DNA from: Psychromicrobium xiongbiense
GTDB taxonomy: Bacteria > Actinomycetota > Actinomycetes > Actinomycetales > Micrococcaceae
DNA: 64,000 nt
Direction of reading: 5' to 3'
Assembly: GCF_030271165.1 (NCBI RefSeq)
Contig: NZ_JASSZH010000030.1
Location: 22,993 to 86,992, forward strand
The position numbers and the translations under genes were made by a program. Below are positions 34,040 to 42,821 of this stretch, one piece after another. The notes under the pieces are model-generated. The model was not told the DNA's origin and made no database searches. It saw only the letters and a list, made by a program, of their open reading frames with translations. Every line of letters begins with the position of its first letter. Positions within the stretch are counted from its first letter, which is position 1.

Positions 34040-35077
34040 TCAGTTCGAGGGGTAAACAATGGATTTGAGCGAATCAGGGTCAAGGTCGCTGTCCAGCGCC
34101 TCCGCCACCTGATCGAGGCCGAATTTCCCGGTCACCAGGGAATCGAGGTCCACGGCACCGGAGGCCACCAGATGGATGGCGGCCGGCCAGGTATCGGTGT
34201 ACCGGAAGATCCCGGTCACCGAGATTTCGTAGTTCTGGATGTGCTCAACGGGCAGGGACATCTCCGAGTTGCCTAGGCCCACCAGGACGGCGTAGCCGCC
34301 CGGACGGACCGCCTTGATCCCGGAGAACACGGCTCGCGGGGCACCGCTGGCGTCGATGAACGCGTTGACGTCCAGCCCGGCCGTGGCGACGTCGGTGACC
34401 GAGGGGTCGATGACGGCGGTGGCACCATAGCTCAGCGCCCGCTGGCGGCGTTCCTCCACCAGATCCGTCACGATGATCTCCGCGGCACCGAAAGCCCTGG
34501 CCGCCTGGGCACAGATGATGCCGATCGGGCCGGCACCGGCGATCAGCACGCTGGATCCCGGCACCACATGGGCCTTGCGCATGGTGGCGATGGCCACGGA
34601 GAGCGGCTCCAGGAGCGCCGCGGCCTCATCCGAAACGTTGTCCGGGATGGCGTGGGCGAAGGCGTCCTGGATCAGGACGTACTCGGCGAAGGCCCCGTCG
34701 ATCGGCGGGGTGGCGTAGAACTCCATGTTCGGGCACAGGTTATAGGCACCGCCCCGGCATTCGCGGCACTTCCCGCAGGGGCGCTGGGGCTCGACGGCGA
34801 CGCGCTGTCCCGCCCGGGAGGGATCGACGTCCGCGCCTACCGCAGCGATCCGCCCGGAGAGCTCGTGACCGAGGACGAGAGGGCCATCCACCACGAAGTC
34901 GCCGATCCGGCCATGACGATAATAGTGAACGTCGGAGCCGCACACACCTACCGCGCTGACCCGGATCAGGACCTCTCCGGCTCCGGGTACCGGAACCTCG
35001 CGGTCCTCGATCTCCAGGCTTTTCACACCGGTCAGGACGCTGGTGCGCATGGTCGGTGCAATGGTGTTGGTTGTCAT
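34040..35077 (-). CDS. Zinc-dependent sorbitol/xylitol dehydrogenase-like enzyme
   Basis: A 345-residue MDR dehydrogenase. CGSDVHYYRHG and GHELSG are the diagnostic catalytic-zinc motifs of sorbitol, xylitol and iditol dehydrogenases. The structural zinc cluster is CGKCRECRGGAYNLC and the cofactor site GAGPIGIICAQAA. It should oxidise a polyol at C2 to a ketose, the expected substrate for the neighbouring xylulokinase. The start is ATG 35077 with AAAGGAAA upstream and a 4-base ATGA overlap with the RPE-like gene. A much longer in-frame opening upstream overlaps that gene and is not coding. Confidence 0.9.
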   Translation of the reverse strand: MTTNTIAPTMRTSVLTGVKSLEIEDREVPVPGAGEVLIRVSAVGVCGSDVHYYRHGRIGDFVVDGPLVLGHELSGRIAAVGADVDPSRAGQRVAVEPQRPCGKCRECRGGAYNLCPNMEFYATPPIDGAFAEYVLIQDAFAHAIPDNVSDEAAALLEPLSVAIATMRKAHVVPGSSVLIAGAGPIGIICAQAARAFGAAEIIVTDLVEERRQRALSYGATAVIDPSVTDVATAGLDVNAFIDASGAPRAVFSGIKAVRPGGYAVLVGLGNSEMSLPVEHIQNYEISVTGIFRYTDTWPAAIHLVASGAVDLDSLVTGKFGLDQVAEALDSDLDPDSLKSIVYPSN

Positions 35078-35784
35078 TGTGGTTTCCTTTCTCGTTGTAG
35101 GTGGTGGCGTTGGGCCCGGAAAAGAGACCGTCCTGCCACTATCAGACTGACTTCTGCAGCAAGCGCCTGGTGGGCGATCCGCTCGGTGACCCCGCCGTCC
35201 ACCGCTACCGGGAGGTGTTCTCGCCAGCAGGGGACGCGCTCCAGCAGGGACGGATCCGCCTGTCCCACTGTTCCTGGCGGAATGAGCATGATCAGCGCGC
35301 CGTCCACGTACTGCGGGGGCACGTCGTCGTCGCCCGGAGCAACTTCTCTCCAGAGCTGCCCACCCGACTTCCGGTAACTGCTGATCGCATCGGTGAGTGA
35401 AGGGAGCCCGGTCAGGACCTCGGGCACCACGATCAGCGCCGCACCGGATCGGTGCGCAGCCTCGATGCACTCCCTCGCTGCGTCCTGAATATGGGCATCA
35501 GGGGTGCCAGGGGGAGGGATGAGGTGGACATCGATAACGGCGGAAGGGCATTCCTGGCGAATGATCTGCACAGACTCCGGCGTCACGCCGCGATGTTCGC
35601 CGGATGCGCTCAGAATGAAATCCGCGTGAATACGGTGTCCCTGAGCGTCCAGCAGGCGCGCAGCCTCGAGGCGATGCGCAGGCGGCACGGCGAACAGGCT
35701 GCCCGCCAGCCGCCCCTTCGGCACCGAGGTGCTCCAGGGAGCCAGCGTCACGCCATCGCCCGCTCCGCTCTGCTCTGCGGACAT
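35074..35784 (-). CDS. Divergent ribulose-phosphate 3-epimerase-like protein
   Basis: A 236-residue TIM-barrel protein. The metal and acid/base residues of ribulose-5-phosphate 3-epimerase can be aligned: His53 and Asp55 in RIHADFI, His87 in IDVHLI, and Asp196 in AVDGGV. The phosphate site is VAGRSLF. The usual MDG after the HxD motif is replaced by ILS, so it is a divergent branch. It probably epimerises a ketose phosphate made by the operon kinase. It is overlapped by the xylulokinase upstream (one base) and the dehydrogenase downstream (four bases), so it is tightly coupled. Confidence 0.8.
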   Translation of the reverse strand: MSAEQSGAGDGVTLAPWSTSVPKGRLAGSLFAVPPAHRLEAARLLDAQGHRIHADFILSASGEHRGVTPESVQIIRQECPSAVIDVHLIPPPGTPDAHIQDAARECIEAAHRSGAALIVVPEVLTGLPSLTDAISSYRKSGGQLWREVAPGDDDVPPQYVDGALIMLIPPGTVGQADPSLLERVPCWREHLPVAVDGGVTERIAHQALAAEVSLIVAGRSLFRAQRHHLQRERKPQ

Positions 35785-37253
35785 CAGGCTCGCCGGTCCA
35801 GCGAGGTGGTGCTGGCCAGGGCAAGATAACGCTCATAGGGCTCTCGAACGCTGCGGCCGCGCGGCTCTGCCGCGCAACTCGTGGCAGGCGACCAGGCATC
35901 CCTGACCTCCACCACCCTGCGCCCGGCGGCCACCGCGGCAGCCTGCACCGCCGCACCCCTGGCCGTGGCCTCGCCTTCGCCAGGAAGCAGAACCGGCCGG
36001 TCCACCGTATCGGCCAGAAACTGAGTGTAAGCCGCCGAGCGCGCGCCCCCGCCCACCGCGAGGACCCGCCCGGAGCGGACGTCCACACCCAGACGCTCCA
36101 GATTTTCCTGGCCGCGGTACAGGCCGAAGATGACCCCTTCATAAGCCGAGCGCGCCAGCTCTTCCCGGCTGGTCGCCGTCGTGAGTCCGGTGATGGTCCC
36201 GGTGGCCTCCGGGCGGTCCGGGCTGCGCTCGCCGTCCAGGAATGCGGCCAGAATGGGGCCGTGACCATCCGAAGCGGTCAGGGCCAGCCGGGACAGCTCC
36301 GCATGGTCGACGCCGAGCAGCCGGGTGAAGGTGTCCGTGACCTTGCTGGCATTCATGGTGCAGACCAGGGGCATGAAGCCGTCCGTCATATCTGCCACAC
36401 CGTTGACGAACCCTTCGGCGTCGTAGACCGCCTCCGGATGGACGGTCGAGACCACACCGGAGGTGCCAAAGGAATAGACGATGTCACCCGGCTGGACGCC
36501 CAGGCCCAGCGCGGCTGCATGCTGGTCACCGCCGCCAGCGCCCACCAGAACGGTCCCGGACAGGCCCAGTTCCCGGACGACCTCCGGCAGGACCTCGCCG
36601 GCCACCGCCTCCGGCCCGAGCACCTCGGGCAGTAGGTTCGCCCAGTCACGCGGGGCGATGAGATCGAGAAATTCGGGGAGGTACCGGTTGGCCCGGGCAT
36701 CGTAGTAGCCGGTGCCGGAGGCTTCGGAGCGGTCCGTGACATAGCGTCCGGTGAGTCGGAAGGTCAGATAGTCGTGCGGCAGGAGAATCTGCTCCAGCCG
36801 GGCGAAGTTGCCGGGCTCGTGCTCGGCCAGCCAGGCCAGTTTGGCGATGGTGAAGGCCGGCGTCGGCAGGGATCCCACGGCGTTGAGGAAGGCGAGGTCC
36901 CCGATCCGTTGCCGCAGACGTGCCAGCTCCGCCGCCGTCGTCGTGTCATTCCAGAGCTTGGCCAGGCGGATCACCTGTCCGTCGGCGTCCAGCGGGACCA
37001 TGCCGTGGCACTGACCGGCCACCGAAATGGCCACCACCCTCCCACCGTGGACCTCGGGCTGAGCCAGAGCGGTGCGGAACGCCATCGTGAATGCTTCCCA
37101 CCAGGCCTGAGGGTCCTGTTCGCTGTTCGGCGGGAAGGTCTGAGGATGTGGTGCAGAGCCGGAGGCGAGGAGCTGACCGTCCTGGGCGTCACGCAACTGG
37201 ACCTTGCAGGACTGGGTGGACGAATCCACGCCGGCCACCAGTCGGCGGCTCAT
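35784..37253 (-). CDS. xylB: Xylulokinase-type FGGY kinase
   Basis: A 489-residue kinase. The N-terminus GVDSSTQSCKVQLRD is the ATPase phosphate-1 motif. GQCHGMVPLD corresponds to the xylulokinase GQMHG signature, followed by LWND. The C-terminal ATP site is VLAVGGGARSAAY. It phosphorylates a pentulose, most simply D-xylulose to xylulose 5-phosphate, from ketose produced by the dehydrogenases next door. It overlaps the SIS isomerase gene upstream by 4 bases and the epimerase gene downstream by 1. Ribulokinase-type substrates remain possible. Confidence 0.85.
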   Translation of the reverse strand: MSRRLVAGVDSSTQSCKVQLRDAQDGQLLASGSAPHPQTFPPNSEQDPQAWWEAFTMAFRTALAQPEVHGGRVVAISVAGQCHGMVPLDADGQVIRLAKLWNDTTTAAELARLRQRIGDLAFLNAVGSLPTPAFTIAKLAWLAEHEPGNFARLEQILLPHDYLTFRLTGRYVTDRSEASGTGYYDARANRYLPEFLDLIAPRDWANLLPEVLGPEAVAGEVLPEVVRELGLSGTVLVGAGGGDQHAAALGLGVQPGDIVYSFGTSGVVSTVHPEAVYDAEGFVNGVADMTDGFMPLVCTMNASKVTDTFTRLLGVDHAELSRLALTASDGHGPILAAFLDGERSPDRPEATGTITGLTTATSREELARSAYEGVIFGLYRGQENLERLGVDVRSGRVLAVGGGARSAAYTQFLADTVDRPVLLPGEGEATARGAAVQAAAVAAGRRVVEVRDAWSPATSCAAEPRGRSVREPYERYLALASTTSLDRRA

Positions 37254-37930
37254 GCGCCACCGCCGGAAAAATCGACGGAAGAGCCGCCGGAAAAATCGAG
37301 CCGCTCGGGCAGCTCCGTCTGTTGACCCACGATGCCGCCAGGGTGAACGTCCACGACTTCCTCCCAGCTGTGCCCGCGCACGGCCATCAGCACATAGGCC
37401 AATGCGTCTCCCCAGGCGCCCGCCACGAGAGTCGAGCCCATCGCGATCAGGCCGCCGGCATCGGCATCGGCGGGTTCGGTCCGGACGGTCACCACATCTT
37501 CTGCGGCCTGGGCGAAGGAGGATTCCGGGCGTTCGGTGATCGCGAAAACCCGCACCTGACGCTCCCGCAGCCTGCTGACCAGCTCCACCAGCTCCGCGGA
37601 CTCACCGCCTTTGGAGAGCGCGATGACGAGGTCCTCCGGGGTGATCGACCCCATGCCGCCGTGCAGGGCGTCCAGGCAGGGAAGGTAGAACGCCGGTGTC
37701 CCGGTGACGGCCAGGAGGTGGGCCAGGCGCTCGGCCATGATGCCTGAGGTACCGGTCCCGGTGGTGATGACCTTGCCGTGAAGGCACAGGATGGCCGTGA
37801 CGGCCCGGGCAAAGCTCCCATCGAGCTGTTCGGGGAGGTTCGTCAGGGCCTGCGCCTCGCGGCGGATGAACTCCCGGGCGGCGGACAGAAGCTCGTCGCT
37901 ACTCACGGGCGGGTATGGCGTGCTGGCCAT
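37250..37930 (-). CDS. SIS-domain sugar isomerase (KdsD/GutQ-like, without CBS domains)
   Basis: A 226-residue protein consisting of one sugar-isomerase domain. GKVITTGTGTSG, IALSKGGESAE and DVHPGGIVGQQ match arabinose-5-phosphate isomerases KdsD/GutQ, which also carry two CBS domains; those are absent here. It likely interconverts an aldose and a ketose 5-phosphate (arabinose 5-phosphate and ribulose 5-phosphate) or a related pair. The C-terminus holds a short repeat, DFSGGSSVDFSGGGA, with no known role. It starts at ATG 37930 and lies downstream of the importer genes in the polyol operon. Confidence 0.85.
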   Translation of the reverse strand: MASTPYPPVSSDELLSAAREFIRREAQALTNLPEQLDGSFARAVTAILCLHGKVITTGTGTSGIMAERLAHLLAVTGTPAFYLPCLDALHGGMGSITPEDLVIALSKGGESAELVELVSRLRERQVRVFAITERPESSFAQAAEDVVTVRTEPADADAGGLIAMGSTLVAGAWGDALAYVLMAVRGHSWEEVVDVHPGGIVGQQTELPERLDFSGGSSVDFSGGGA

Positions 37931-37958
37931 CGTTGGGTTCCTTCAATTCCTTCCAGAC

Positions 37959-37993
37959 GGCGGGTCCGGGGCCACAGTGACCCCAGACCCGCC
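37959..37993 (-). terminator. Intercistronic hairpin after the sugar-binding protein gene
   Basis: Arms GGCGGGTC-c-GGGG and CCCC-a-GACCCGCC pair over 13 positions with one mismatch and a 9-base loop. It lies 24 bases past the binding-protein stop and inside the operon. It may partially terminate, or protect the 3-prime end of the importer portion of the mRNA. Confidence 0.5.
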
Positions 37994-38016
37994 ATGGATG
38001 AGTAGTGCTGGGTGGA

Positions 38017-39090
38017 CTACTTGGTCTGGCCCGGGAGACCCTCGTAGGCGAGGTTGCCGGTCTTGAGGTTGTCGGCGGTCATGGCGGTCAGGTTCTTCAG
38101 CAGCGTGGCCTTGTCCGTGACCACGTTCTTCAGAACGGCGTCCACATTGTCCTTGGTGACGGCGGGCATGATGTAGGTGCCCTCCTTCTTGACAGTTTCA
38201 CCGCGTGCGATGGCGGCGGCGGTGGCCAGGCCGGCGGACAGCTCGATGGTGCCGTGCTGCAGCGAGGTGCCGATGAAGTCACCGCTCTTGACGGCGTTCA
38301 GTCCGTCTTCGATGCCGTCGATGCCGACCACTGGAACGGATTTGCCGGCTTCGCGGAGTGCCTGCACGGCGCCCAGACCCATATCGTCGTTCTCGGAGAT
38401 GACGCCGTCGATCTTGTCGCCAAAAGCGGAGATCCAGTTCTTCATCTTGTTCACGGCCTCTTCACGGGACCAGTTGGCCGTGTCCTTGGCCAGGACCTTG
38501 ACGTTGGGGTTCTTCGCCAGCACCAGATCGATGCCCTTGCCACGGTTGATTTCAGCGGAACCGCCCAGTGGCCCCTGAAGAACCACCACATTGCCCTTGT
38601 TGCCGAGCTTCTTCATCATCATCTCGGCTTCCTGGGAGCCTGCCGCGACGTCATCGGGCTGAACGCTGCCGGCAACCTCCTTGTTGTTCAGCGAGGCGTT
38701 GACGTCCAGCAGCGGAATGTTGGCTGCCTTTGCGGCCGAGACCTGCGGCTGCAGCGAGTCCTGCTGCACCGGGACGACGATGATCGCGTCCACCTTGGCG
38801 TTGATGTACTGATCCACCTGACTGGCCTGGGTGGAGACATCATTATTGGCCGAGTTCCAGAGCAGCTCGATGTTGTTGTCCTTGGCGTACTGCTCCATGC
38901 CTTCTTTGCCGGCCGTGATGAAGGACGACATGTTGTAGACGGTGACGCCGATCTTCAGGTGCTTCGGCCCACCGGCGCTGTTGTTCTGCTGCGCGCTGGG
39001 ATCGCCTGCGCCACAGGCGCTGAGGCCCAGGGCGACGGCCCCGATGACGAGGGCCGCAACGCTGCGGCGCGAGATGTTGGTCAGTTTCAT
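38017..39090 (-). CDS. ABC sugar-binding lipoprotein (RbsB type)
   Basis: A 357-residue periplasmic-binding protein of the ribose/polyol family. The signal is [22 protein letters not shown] with a lipobox LSAC, so it is a membrane-anchored extracytoplasmic receptor. The body ([20 protein letters not shown], then [11 protein letters not shown]) is typical of RbsB-like binders. I chose the ATG at 39090 because AAGGAGAG precedes it. It works with the RbsC-type permease and RbsA-type ATPase upstream. The ligand is probably the polyol or pentose processed by the same operon. Confidence 0.92.
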   Translation of the reverse strand: MKLTNISRRSVAALVIGAVALGLSACGAGDPSAQQNNSAGGPKHLKIGVTVYNMSSFITAGKEGMEQYAKDNNIELLWNSANNDVSTQASQVDQYINAKVDAIIVVPVQQDSLQPQVSAAKAANIPLLDVNASLNNKEVAGSVQPDDVAAGSQEAEMMMKKLGNKGNVVVLQGPLGGSAEINRGKGIDLVLAKNPNVKVLAKDTANWSREEAVNKMKNWISAFGDKIDGVISENDDMGLGAVQALREAGKSVPVVGIDGIEDGLNAVKSGDFIGTSLQHGTIELSAGLATAAAIARGETVKKEGTYIMPAVTKDNVDAVLKNVVTDKATLLKNLTAMTADNLKTGNLAYEGLPGQTK

Positions 39091-39158
39091 GAACTCTCCT
39101 TGGTTCAACGTGGTGTATTGCAGGAAAAGGTAAAAATGTGAGAATGCCGGGCAGCGGC

Positions 39159-40142
39159 TCAGGTCCTGCGCTTGCTGGCCCAGACGTCCACGGCGACGGC
39201 GGCCACGATCAGCACGCCCTTGATGACGTTCTGCCAGTAGGCGGGAACGGTGAGGATATCCAGGCCGTTGTTGAGGGTCTGGATCAGCAGCAGGCCCAGT
39301 GCGGTGCCCCAGATCGTGCCTCGGCCACCCATCAGGCTCGCGCCGCCGATGACGACTGCGGCGATGGCGTCGAGTTCGTAGCCCTGGCCCAGCGAAGGTG
39401 AGCCGCTGATCACGCGGGAGGCCAGCATGATGCCGGAGAGCCCGGCGAGGGCACCGCTGATGGCATAGACGCTGAACAGAACACGACCCGTTTTGATGCC
39501 GGCAATCTCAGAGGCAAGCCGGTTGCCGCCAATCGCATAGATCCGCAGGCCATAGGTGGTGCGGCGCATCATCAGACCGAAGACGATGATGCCGACGATC
39601 ATCAGTAGTACCGGGATGGTCAGGCCGAGGATCTGCGTGTTGGCGATCAGCCCGAAGGACTTGGGCAAGCCGTTGATCGGGGCACCATTGCCCACAACGT
39701 ATGCCAGACCGGAGGCCAGGGTCAGCATGCCAAGGGTGGCGATGAACGGCGGGACGTTGATCAGCGAGATGATGGCGCCATTGATGGCCCCGGCGAGCAG
39801 GCCGACCAGGACGGCGACCACGACGGCCATCCAGATCTGATCGGGATTGGCCTTGGCGTAGAGCGCAGCGGACATCGCACTGAGCGCGATGACGCTGCCC
39901 ACTGAAAGATCAATGCCGCCGGTGAGGATCACGAGCGTCTGGCCCAGGGCGATCAGGGCGAACGGAGCGGCCGCGATCAGGATGGTGACGACGTTTTCCA
40001 CCGTGCCGAAGCGGGCGCTGCGGTAGAGGAAGAACGCGATGAGGACGAGGAGGACGAGCACCATCGCGTAGCGGATGGCGAGGTTGGAGAGCCACGCCTT
40101 TCCGAAGCGGGATGGCGCCGGGGCTGCCGTTGCAGTGGTCAT
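39159..40142 (-). CDS. ABC sugar transporter permease (RbsC type)
   Basis: A 327-residue inner-membrane permease with about ten hydrophobic segments, first at about residues 25-45 ([18 protein letters not shown]). The pattern [16 protein letters not shown] is the family hallmark, and [21 protein letters not shown] is near the C-terminus. It starts at ATG 40142 with AGGAA upstream, 22 bases after the ATPase gene. It forms a homodimeric pore for the importer. Confidence 0.92.
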   Translation of the reverse strand: MTTATAAPAPSRFGKAWLSNLAIRYAMVLVLLVLIAFFLYRSARFGTVENVVTILIAAAPFALIALGQTLVILTGGIDLSVGSVIALSAMSAALYAKANPDQIWMAVVVAVLVGLLAGAINGAIISLINVPPFIATLGMLTLASGLAYVVGNGAPINGLPKSFGLIANTQILGLTIPVLLMIVGIIVFGLMMRRTTYGLRIYAIGGNRLASEIAGIKTGRVLFSVYAISGALAGLSGIMLASRVISGSPSLGQGYELDAIAAVVIGGASLMGGRGTIWGTALGLLLIQTLNNGLDILTVPAYWQNVIKGVLIVAAVAVDVWASKRRT

Positions 40143-40164
40143 GGTTGTAGGGTTCCTTCGCTTA

Positions 40165-41721
40165 TCAGGAGGCCAGGCCGCTGGCCAGACGGAAAATGCG
40201 GTCCTGCACATCGGCATCGTCAAGGTCGTCTCGGGTGAGTTCGCCGACCATTTCACCGCCACGCATGACCATGGCCCGGTGGGCCAGACTGAGCACTTCG
40301 GGCATATCGCTGGAGGCCATCAGTACAGCCATTCCCTGCGCTGCCAGGTCCACGATGATCTGGTAGATCTCGCTCCGGGCGCCGACGTCGACGCCGCGGG
40401 TCGGTTCGTCCAGCAGCAGAATGTCCACCGGGCCGGTCAGCCAGCGAGCCAGGACGACCTTCTGCTGATTGCCACCGGAGAGGGTTTCCATGCTCTGCCC
40501 CAGGCCACGACTGCGCAGGTGCACAGAGTCGGTGGCCTCGCGGACCGCGGACCGCCGGGCGCCCTGCTTCAGGATTCCCGCGGTGGCGAAGTCCGAGAGC
40601 CGGGGCAGGCTGCCGTTGTCCAACACGTTCATGGAGAGCACCGCGCCGGCGCCCTTGCGGTCTTCCGGCACGATGGCGATCTTGTTGGCGATGGCGGAAG
40701 CCGGAGAGTTGGGGCGGACCGTTTTGCCGCCGACCCGGATGGTGCCGCCATGATGCTTACGGACGCCGAAGATCGACTCCAGGAGCTCGGAACGGCCCGC
40801 GCCCACCAGGCCGGCCAGCCCGAGGACTTCACCCTTGCGGATGGTGAAGGAGACCGGCCCGTTGGCTCCGGCCACCTGGAGGCCTTCGACTTCCAGAATC
40901 ACGTCGTCGCCGGGCACATTCCGGTCCGGGAACAGGTCCTCGAGCTCGCGGCCGATCATCGCGGTGACGATGTCGTCATCGCTGAGCTTGGACAACGGCT
41001 CATCGAGCACCAGGCCGCCATCGCGCAGGACCACCACGCGGTCCGCGACCTCGCGGATCTCTTCCATCTTGTGGGTCGTGAAGAGCAGTGCCACACCGCG
41101 GTCCCGCAGGGCCCGCATGACCTCGATCAGATGGGCGACTTCCTGCTCGGCGATGGCGCTGGAGGGCTCATCGAGCAGAATGACCCGGGCGCCAGTGTTG
41201 GTGGCCTTGATGATCTCGATGATCTGGCGTACGCCGACCGGGAGAGTGCCCATCCGGGCGGTCGGTGAGACTTTGAGGCGGAATTCCTCCAGGCTCTGGC
41301 GGGCCTGATCGATCATGGCCTTGCGGTCCAGACCGAATATTCCGCGGATTTCGCGTCCGATGAAGATGTTCTCGTAGACGGTCAGGTCCGGCATGGAGGC
41401 GAGTTCCTGCGGAACGATGCTCACTCCCAGTCGGTAGGCCGCCTGGGCATTGCCCGAGGGGAGATCCTGGCCGCGAACCAGAACGTGGCCACTGTCGGGA
41501 CGGTACTGTCCCGAGGCGATTTTCATGAGGGTGGACTTACCTGCCCCATTTTCGCCGGCCAGGGCGGTGATGGTCCCCGGCTGGAGGTGGAGTGAGACTC
41601 CCTTCAGCACCGGTACGCCACCGAACGACTTCTTGATATCGAAGCATTCGAGAGTTGCGGGTCTGTTGGGTTCGCGTTCCGCACCCATCTCCTGATCCGA
41701 GCTCGTCTTTGCGCTGGTCAT
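40165..41721 (-). CDS. ABC sugar transporter ATPase with two nucleotide-binding domains (RbsA type)
   Basis: A 518-residue ATPase with two tandem domains. The first has Walker A GENGAGKST and Walker B VILLDEPSSA. The second has the usual degenerate Walker A (GLVGAGRSE) and an intact LSGGNQQKV and LLLDEPTRG. This asymmetry is normal in RbsA/XylG proteins. The start is uncertain among GTG 41739, ATG 41727 and ATG 41721; the last is favoured because a GGAAAG stretch lies at ribosome-site distance. It is the first gene of the polyol operon. Confidence 0.88.
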   Translation of the reverse strand: MTSAKTSSDQEMGAEREPNRPATLECFDIKKSFGGVPVLKGVSLHLQPGTITALAGENGAGKSTLMKIASGQYRPDSGHVLVRGQDLPSGNAQAAYRLGVSIVPQELASMPDLTVYENIFIGREIRGIFGLDRKAMIDQARQSLEEFRLKVSPTARMGTLPVGVRQIIEIIKATNTGARVILLDEPSSAIAEQEVAHLIEVMRALRDRGVALLFTTHKMEEIREVADRVVVLRDGGLVLDEPLSKLSDDDIVTAMIGRELEDLFPDRNVPGDDVILEVEGLQVAGANGPVSFTIRKGEVLGLAGLVGAGRSELLESIFGVRKHHGGTIRVGGKTVRPNSPASAIANKIAIVPEDRKGAGAVLSMNVLDNGSLPRLSDFATAGILKQGARRSAVREATDSVHLRSRGLGQSMETLSGGNQQKVVLARWLTGPVDILLLDEPTRGVDVGARSEIYQIIVDLAAQGMAVLMASSDMPEVLSLAHRAMVMRGGEMVGELTRDDLDDADVQDRIFRLASGLAS

Positions 41722-41786
41722 TTCCATTCTTTCCGCCACGGGCGCCCTCGCCCGTGTCTGCTGTAGTCCTGACTGTAAGAAACGTC

Positions 41787-41838
41787 ACTCCATTTGTGCA
41801 ACACTGGCGCTCATTTGAGCGACACATAGATGTATGAT
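41787..41838. promoter_or_regulatory. Divergent promoters and paired operators of the polyol operon and SorC gene
   Basis: CGCTCA-TT-TGAGCG (41808-41821) is a near-perfect operator-like dyad. A looser copy, CACTCCATTTGTGC (41787-41800), lies about 20 bases away. Minus-strand TTGCAC overlaps this pair, with TACAGT 18 bases beyond, a candidate promoter for the ATPase gene. Plus-strand TATGAT (41833-41838) is a -10 candidate for the SorC gene. These sites are best explained as binding sites of the divergent SorC regulator. Confidence 0.6.
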
Positions 41839-41867
41839 CTGCTGTACGTGGACGCAAAGGGGAACAC

Positions 41868-42821
41868 ATGGGACCGGATGAACTCGTCAAAATGGCCTAT
41901 GTGGCCAAGCGCTACTACGTGAGCGATGTGTCGCAGTCGGAGATTGCTGAGGAAATCGGAGAGTCCCGGTTCAAGGTGGCTCGCATGTTGAAGCGGGCCA
42001 AGTCCCTGGGGATCGTCCGCTTCGAGTTCGACACGGACGGGCTGATCGACTCGGACTTATCCGTTGCCCTCCAGCACCGTTTCGGCCTGCGTCGGGCCAT
42101 TGTGGCGGTGACTCCCGGGGACTCCGATGACGCCATCCGCGACTATGTGGGCCGGGCGGCTGCCCAGCTGCTGCAGGAAATTGTGGAGCCGGGCGACGTC
42201 ATCGGCCTGACCTCCGGGCGCACCGTTCAGGCGACCGTTCAGGCGCTGACCTCCTTGCCGCGCTGCGACGTCGTGGCACTGGGTGGAGTGGCCGGTCAGC
42301 GGCCGCAGGACGGAGTGGAGATCGTCCGGCAGGCGCAGCGGGCCGCGGGCGGCCGGGTGTGGCCGATTTTTGCGCCGCTGGTTTTGCATGATGCTTCCGC
42401 GGCCCGCGCGCTGCTGCAGGACCCGGTGATCCGGGAGACCACCCGGCAGTTCCCCCGAGTGACCAAGGGCGTGGTGGCGGTGGGCAACTGGAGCCCGCCA
42501 AACTCCCAGTTCTATGACGCGACGAAGGAGCTGGGCATCAGCGAAAGCCTTATGGCGGAGGGGGTTCTGGGGGACGTCGCGGCTACGCTGTTCTCCGCCG
42601 ATGGAACGATCATCACGACCCTGGACGAGCGGACCGTCGCGATCCGGGCGGATGAGTTGCGCAAGGTGCCGGAGGTGATCGCGGTAGGTGGCGGTGCCTC
42701 CAAGGCCAAGGCCATGCGCGCGGCTATCGAGGCCCGGCTATTCACGTCTTTGGTCACGGATGTGTCGCTTGCGGAGACTCTCCTCGCCCTCCCACCGGTT
42801 GGGAGGGCGGCGCTCAGTTGA
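41868..42821 (+). CDS. SorC/DeoR-type sugar-binding transcriptional regulator
   Basis: A 317-residue regulator. The N-terminal helix-turn-helix is DVSQSEIAEEIGESRFKVARML (about residues 19-40). The rest is the SorC sugar-phosphate sensor domain (DVIGLTSGRTVQA, then VVALGGVAGQ). It starts at ATG 41868 with AAAGGGG upstream. It is transcribed away from the polyol operon that it probably controls, with a phosphorylated sugar as effector. Its last 8 bases overlap the end of the convergent pabC gene. Confidence 0.92.
   Translation: MGPDELVKMAYVAKRYYVSDVSQSEIAEEIGESRFKVARMLKRAKSLGIVRFEFDTDGLIDSDLSVALQHRFGLRRAIVAVTPGDSDDAIRDYVGRAAAQLLQEIVEPGDVIGLTSGRTVQATVQALTSLPRCDVVALGGVAGQRPQDGVEIVRQAQRAAGGRVWPIFAPLVLHDASAARALLQDPVIRETTRQFPRVTKGVVAVGNWSPPNSQFYDATKELGISESLMAEGVLGDVAATLFSADGTIITTLDERTVAIRADELRKVPEVIAVGGGASKAKAMRAAIEARLFTSLVTDVSLAETLLALPPVGRAALS
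42785..42809. terminator. Hairpin at the overlapping 3-prime ends of SorC and pabC
   Basis: CGCCCTCCCA pairs with TGGGAGGGCG around a 5-base loop. The stem lies within the last SorC codons and immediately past the pabC stop, so it could end both transcripts despite the 8-base gene overlap. Confidence 0.5.

Noticed and set aside
35078..35470. N-terminal extension of the sorbitol-type dehydrogenase
   Set aside because: The extension lies entirely in the RPE-like gene, has no family similarity, and the ATG at 35077 has a good ribosome site and gives normal length.
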